Shown one piece after another: positions 5,945 through 6,874 of a stretch of DNA of 6,874 bases. The DNA is from Clostridia bacterium (GTDB lineage: Bacteria; Bacillota; Clostridia; Oscillospirales; CAG-272). Each line of letters starts with the position of its first letter. Position 1 is the first letter of the stretch. Where the stretch lies: positions 1 to 6,874 of the forward strand of contig JAFXFQ010000037.1 of the NCBI GenBank assembly GCA_017520365.1, read 5' to 3'. The notes under the pieces were generated by a model. It was not told the DNA's origin. It made no database searches and saw only the letters and a list, made by a program, of their open reading frames with translations. The translations under genes were made by a program, and so were the position numbers.

Positions 5945-6592
5945 TTATTCTTTCACCTCGGGCTTCATGCCGTTGTATTTGCCCATTGCCTCCTCGCATT
6001 TGCCGTCCATGATGAGCTTTGATGCATCAAGGCAGGCCTCAAGGCAGGGTACCATAAGGTCATAATTTGCCCTCGAAATGCGTCCCAGCACCCAATCTGC
6101 AAGGTCGGCATCCTTGGGCTTTGCGCCAACGCCAAGCTTTATTCTGGGAAACTTATCGCTGCCGAGGTGCTCAATGAGGCTCTTGAGGCCGTTGTGGCCG
6201 CCGGCTGAACCGTCCTTTCTGATCCTCATTCTGCCCGGCTCGAGGTAGATATCGTCTACAAGAACAATGATATTCTCAGCGGGGATATTATAGTACTTCG
6301 CGGCCTCCCCCACAGCCTCGCCCGACTTATTCATATATGTTTGGGGCATCATGAGAAGCACGCTTTTTGTGCCTATCTTCACCGTATTTATAAAAGACTT
6401 GAACTTCACCCGCTGGCACTCACAGCCCAGAGATGCGCATATCTTATCCATTGCGAGAAAGCCTGCGTTGTGTCTCGTTTCGCAATAATCCTTGCCGGGG
6501 TTTCCAAGCCCCACTATCATATGAGTGGGAGATCCTGATGCTGTACTGCTCTCCTTTGATATCTGCTTAAAAAGATCAAATCTATCTGCCAT
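5945..6592 (-). CDS. pth: Peptidyl-tRNA hydrolase
   Basis: Cytoplasmic enzyme that cleaves the ester bond of peptidyl-tRNAs dropped by ribosomes, recycling tRNA; essential in most bacteria. All family motifs are present: MIVGLGNPG (25-33), ETRHNAGF (38-45), TYMNKSG (85-91), VLVDDIYLEPG (110-120) and GSAGGHNGLKS (128-138). The catalytic and binding residues N31, H41, N88, D113 and N134 correspond to E. coli N10, H20, N68, D93 and N114. The protein has 215 residues, against about 190 usual, because 24 polar residues precede the conserved first strand. The ATG at 6592 is preferred since AAGG lies 8 nt upstream, whereas Met25 (ATG at 6520) has only a distant GGAT. A candidate promoter (TTGAAA, 17 bases, TAAAAT) drives it. 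In Clostridia it is usually close to mfd; here 2.2 kb of other DNA intervenes. Confidence 0.97.
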   Translation of the reverse strand: MADRFDLFKQISKESSTASGSPTHMIVGLGNPGKDYCETRHNAGFLAMDKICASLGCECQRVKFKSFINTVKIGTKSVLLMMPQTYMNKSGEAVGEAAKYYNIPAENIIVLVDDIYLEPGRMRIRKDGSAGGHNGLKSLIEHLGSDKFPRIKLGVGAKPKDADLADWVLGRISRANYDLMVPCLEACLDASKLIMDGKCEEAMGKYNGMKPEVKE

Positions 6593-6618
6593 TTTTATTT
6601 CCTTATTCCTGTTTATTA

Positions 6619-6662
6619 ACGCACAAAATCCCGCTCCGAAGGGCGGGTGGGTGTGTTTTTTT
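6619..6662 (+). terminator. GC-rich hairpin with T-run in the pth leader region
   Basis: CCCGCTC (6630-6636) and GGGCGGG (6641-6647) pair around CGAA with one G-T wobble on the plus strand. ACGCAC (6619-6624) and GTGTGT (6651-6656) can add an outer stem, and T-residues follow at once (to 6662). This looks like an intrinsic terminator pointing right. No plus-strand gene is upstream, so it would only stop antisense transcription. On the minus strand it falls in the pth leader, about 11 nt after the predicted transcription start, where the stem has one C-A mismatch and a TTCG loop. Confidence 0.45.
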
Positions 6663-6664
6663 AT

Positions 6665-6693
6665 ATTTTATATTAATTGGAAGATATTTTCAA
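6665..6693 (-). promoter_or_regulatory. Candidate promoter of pth
   Basis: On the minus strand TTGAAA (6693-6688, five of six matches to TTGACA) is followed after 17 bases by TAAAAT (6670-6665, five of six to TATAAT). Predicted transcription start is near 6658, giving a 65-nt leader to the pth ATG that contains the GC-rich hairpin. Confidence 0.6.
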
Positions 6694-6734
6694 GAGTTTC
6701 AGGTCTAAAAAATCAATTGTTCACAGAATTGCTA

Positions 6735-6762
6735 TTGTAATCGGCAAAAAAAACTATATAAT
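6735..6762 (+). promoter_or_regulatory. Candidate promoter of the right-hand gene
   Basis: TTGTAA (6735-6740) and a perfect TATAAT (6757-6762) are 16 bases apart. Transcription would start near 6769, about 26 nt before the ATG at 6795. It diverges from the pth promoter about 40 bases away. Confidence 0.6.
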
Positions 6763-6794
6763 TAAGGTGTGAAATTATGAAAGGAGGCAGTACG

Positions 6795-6874
6795 ATGTCC
6801 AAAAGCAAAAAGAAAAAGAAGAGCTCATCTTCAAAGGCGCAGTACGATGCCAAGAGAAAGAATAATTTGGCAGC
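6795..6874 (+). CDS. N-terminus of an unidentified lysine-rich protein (partial)
   Basis: Only 26 codons are visible; the gene continues past the right edge. The reading starts MSKSKKKKKSSSSKAQYDAK and goes on RKNNLAA: a strongly basic, serine-rich head. The ATG at 6795 is chosen because AAAGGAGG ends 7 nt upstream, an ideal ribosome site. An in-frame ATG at 6777 lies too close ahead of that site to use it. A basic head ending in a YDAKRKN-like sequence is seen before the first membrane helix of some clostridial membrane proteins, including FtsK/SpoIIIE-type DNA translocases. The fragment is too short to decide, and no function is assigned. Transcribed divergently from pth. Confidence 0.7.
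   Translation, partial: MSKSKKKKKSSSSKAQYDAKRKNNLA

Overview
The window reads as a chromosomal segment of a Firmicute of class Clostridia, probably a gut Ruminococcaceae/Oscillospiraceae-type organism. Three things suggest this: AGGAGG-type ribosome binding sites, the order pth - mfd - lipoprotein (foldase-like) on one strand, and a palindromic CCTTCCCCC/GGGGGAAGG repeat of a style that recalls interspersed repeats of such genomes. The taxonomic call is an inference.

Layout, read along the minus strand from right to left. At the far right (6795-6874, + strand) is the start of a lysine-rich protein, with a promoter and an excellent ribosome binding site. It diverges from pth (6592-5945, -), which encodes peptidyl-tRNA hydrolase; pth has its own candidate promoter and a leader hairpin. 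Immediately after pth comes a 310-bp element (5583-5892) with perfect 36-bp terminal inverted repeats and a second, nested 15-bp inverted repeat. Next are two overlapping genes: a DUF559/Vsr-like nuclease-fold protein (5530-5168, -) and a class I SAM-dependent methyltransferase (5171-4323, -). A barstar-family protein (3947-4273) lies on the + strand, convergent with the methyltransferase and divergent from mfd. Then comes mfd (3738-196, -), the full-length transcription-repair coupling factor. At the left edge is the beginning of a lipoprotein (140-1, -).

How it fits together: pth, mfd and the foldase-like lipoprotein form a housekeeping backbone that is commonly collinear in Clostridia. Here pth and mfd are separated by about 2.2 kb of visibly AT-richer accessory DNA: repeat element, nuclease-fold/methyltransferase pair, barstar homologue and a non-coding stretch with a perfect 11-bp hairpin. 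The barstar gene faces the other way, so mfd probably cannot be transcribed simply as part of a pth operon. The accessory genes may have been acquired. The nuclease-fold/methyltransferase pair is translationally coupled, but neither member shows motifs that would make it a recognised restriction-modification system. The barstar homologue has no barnase partner in view. No CRISPR array, tRNA, rRNA or transposase was found.
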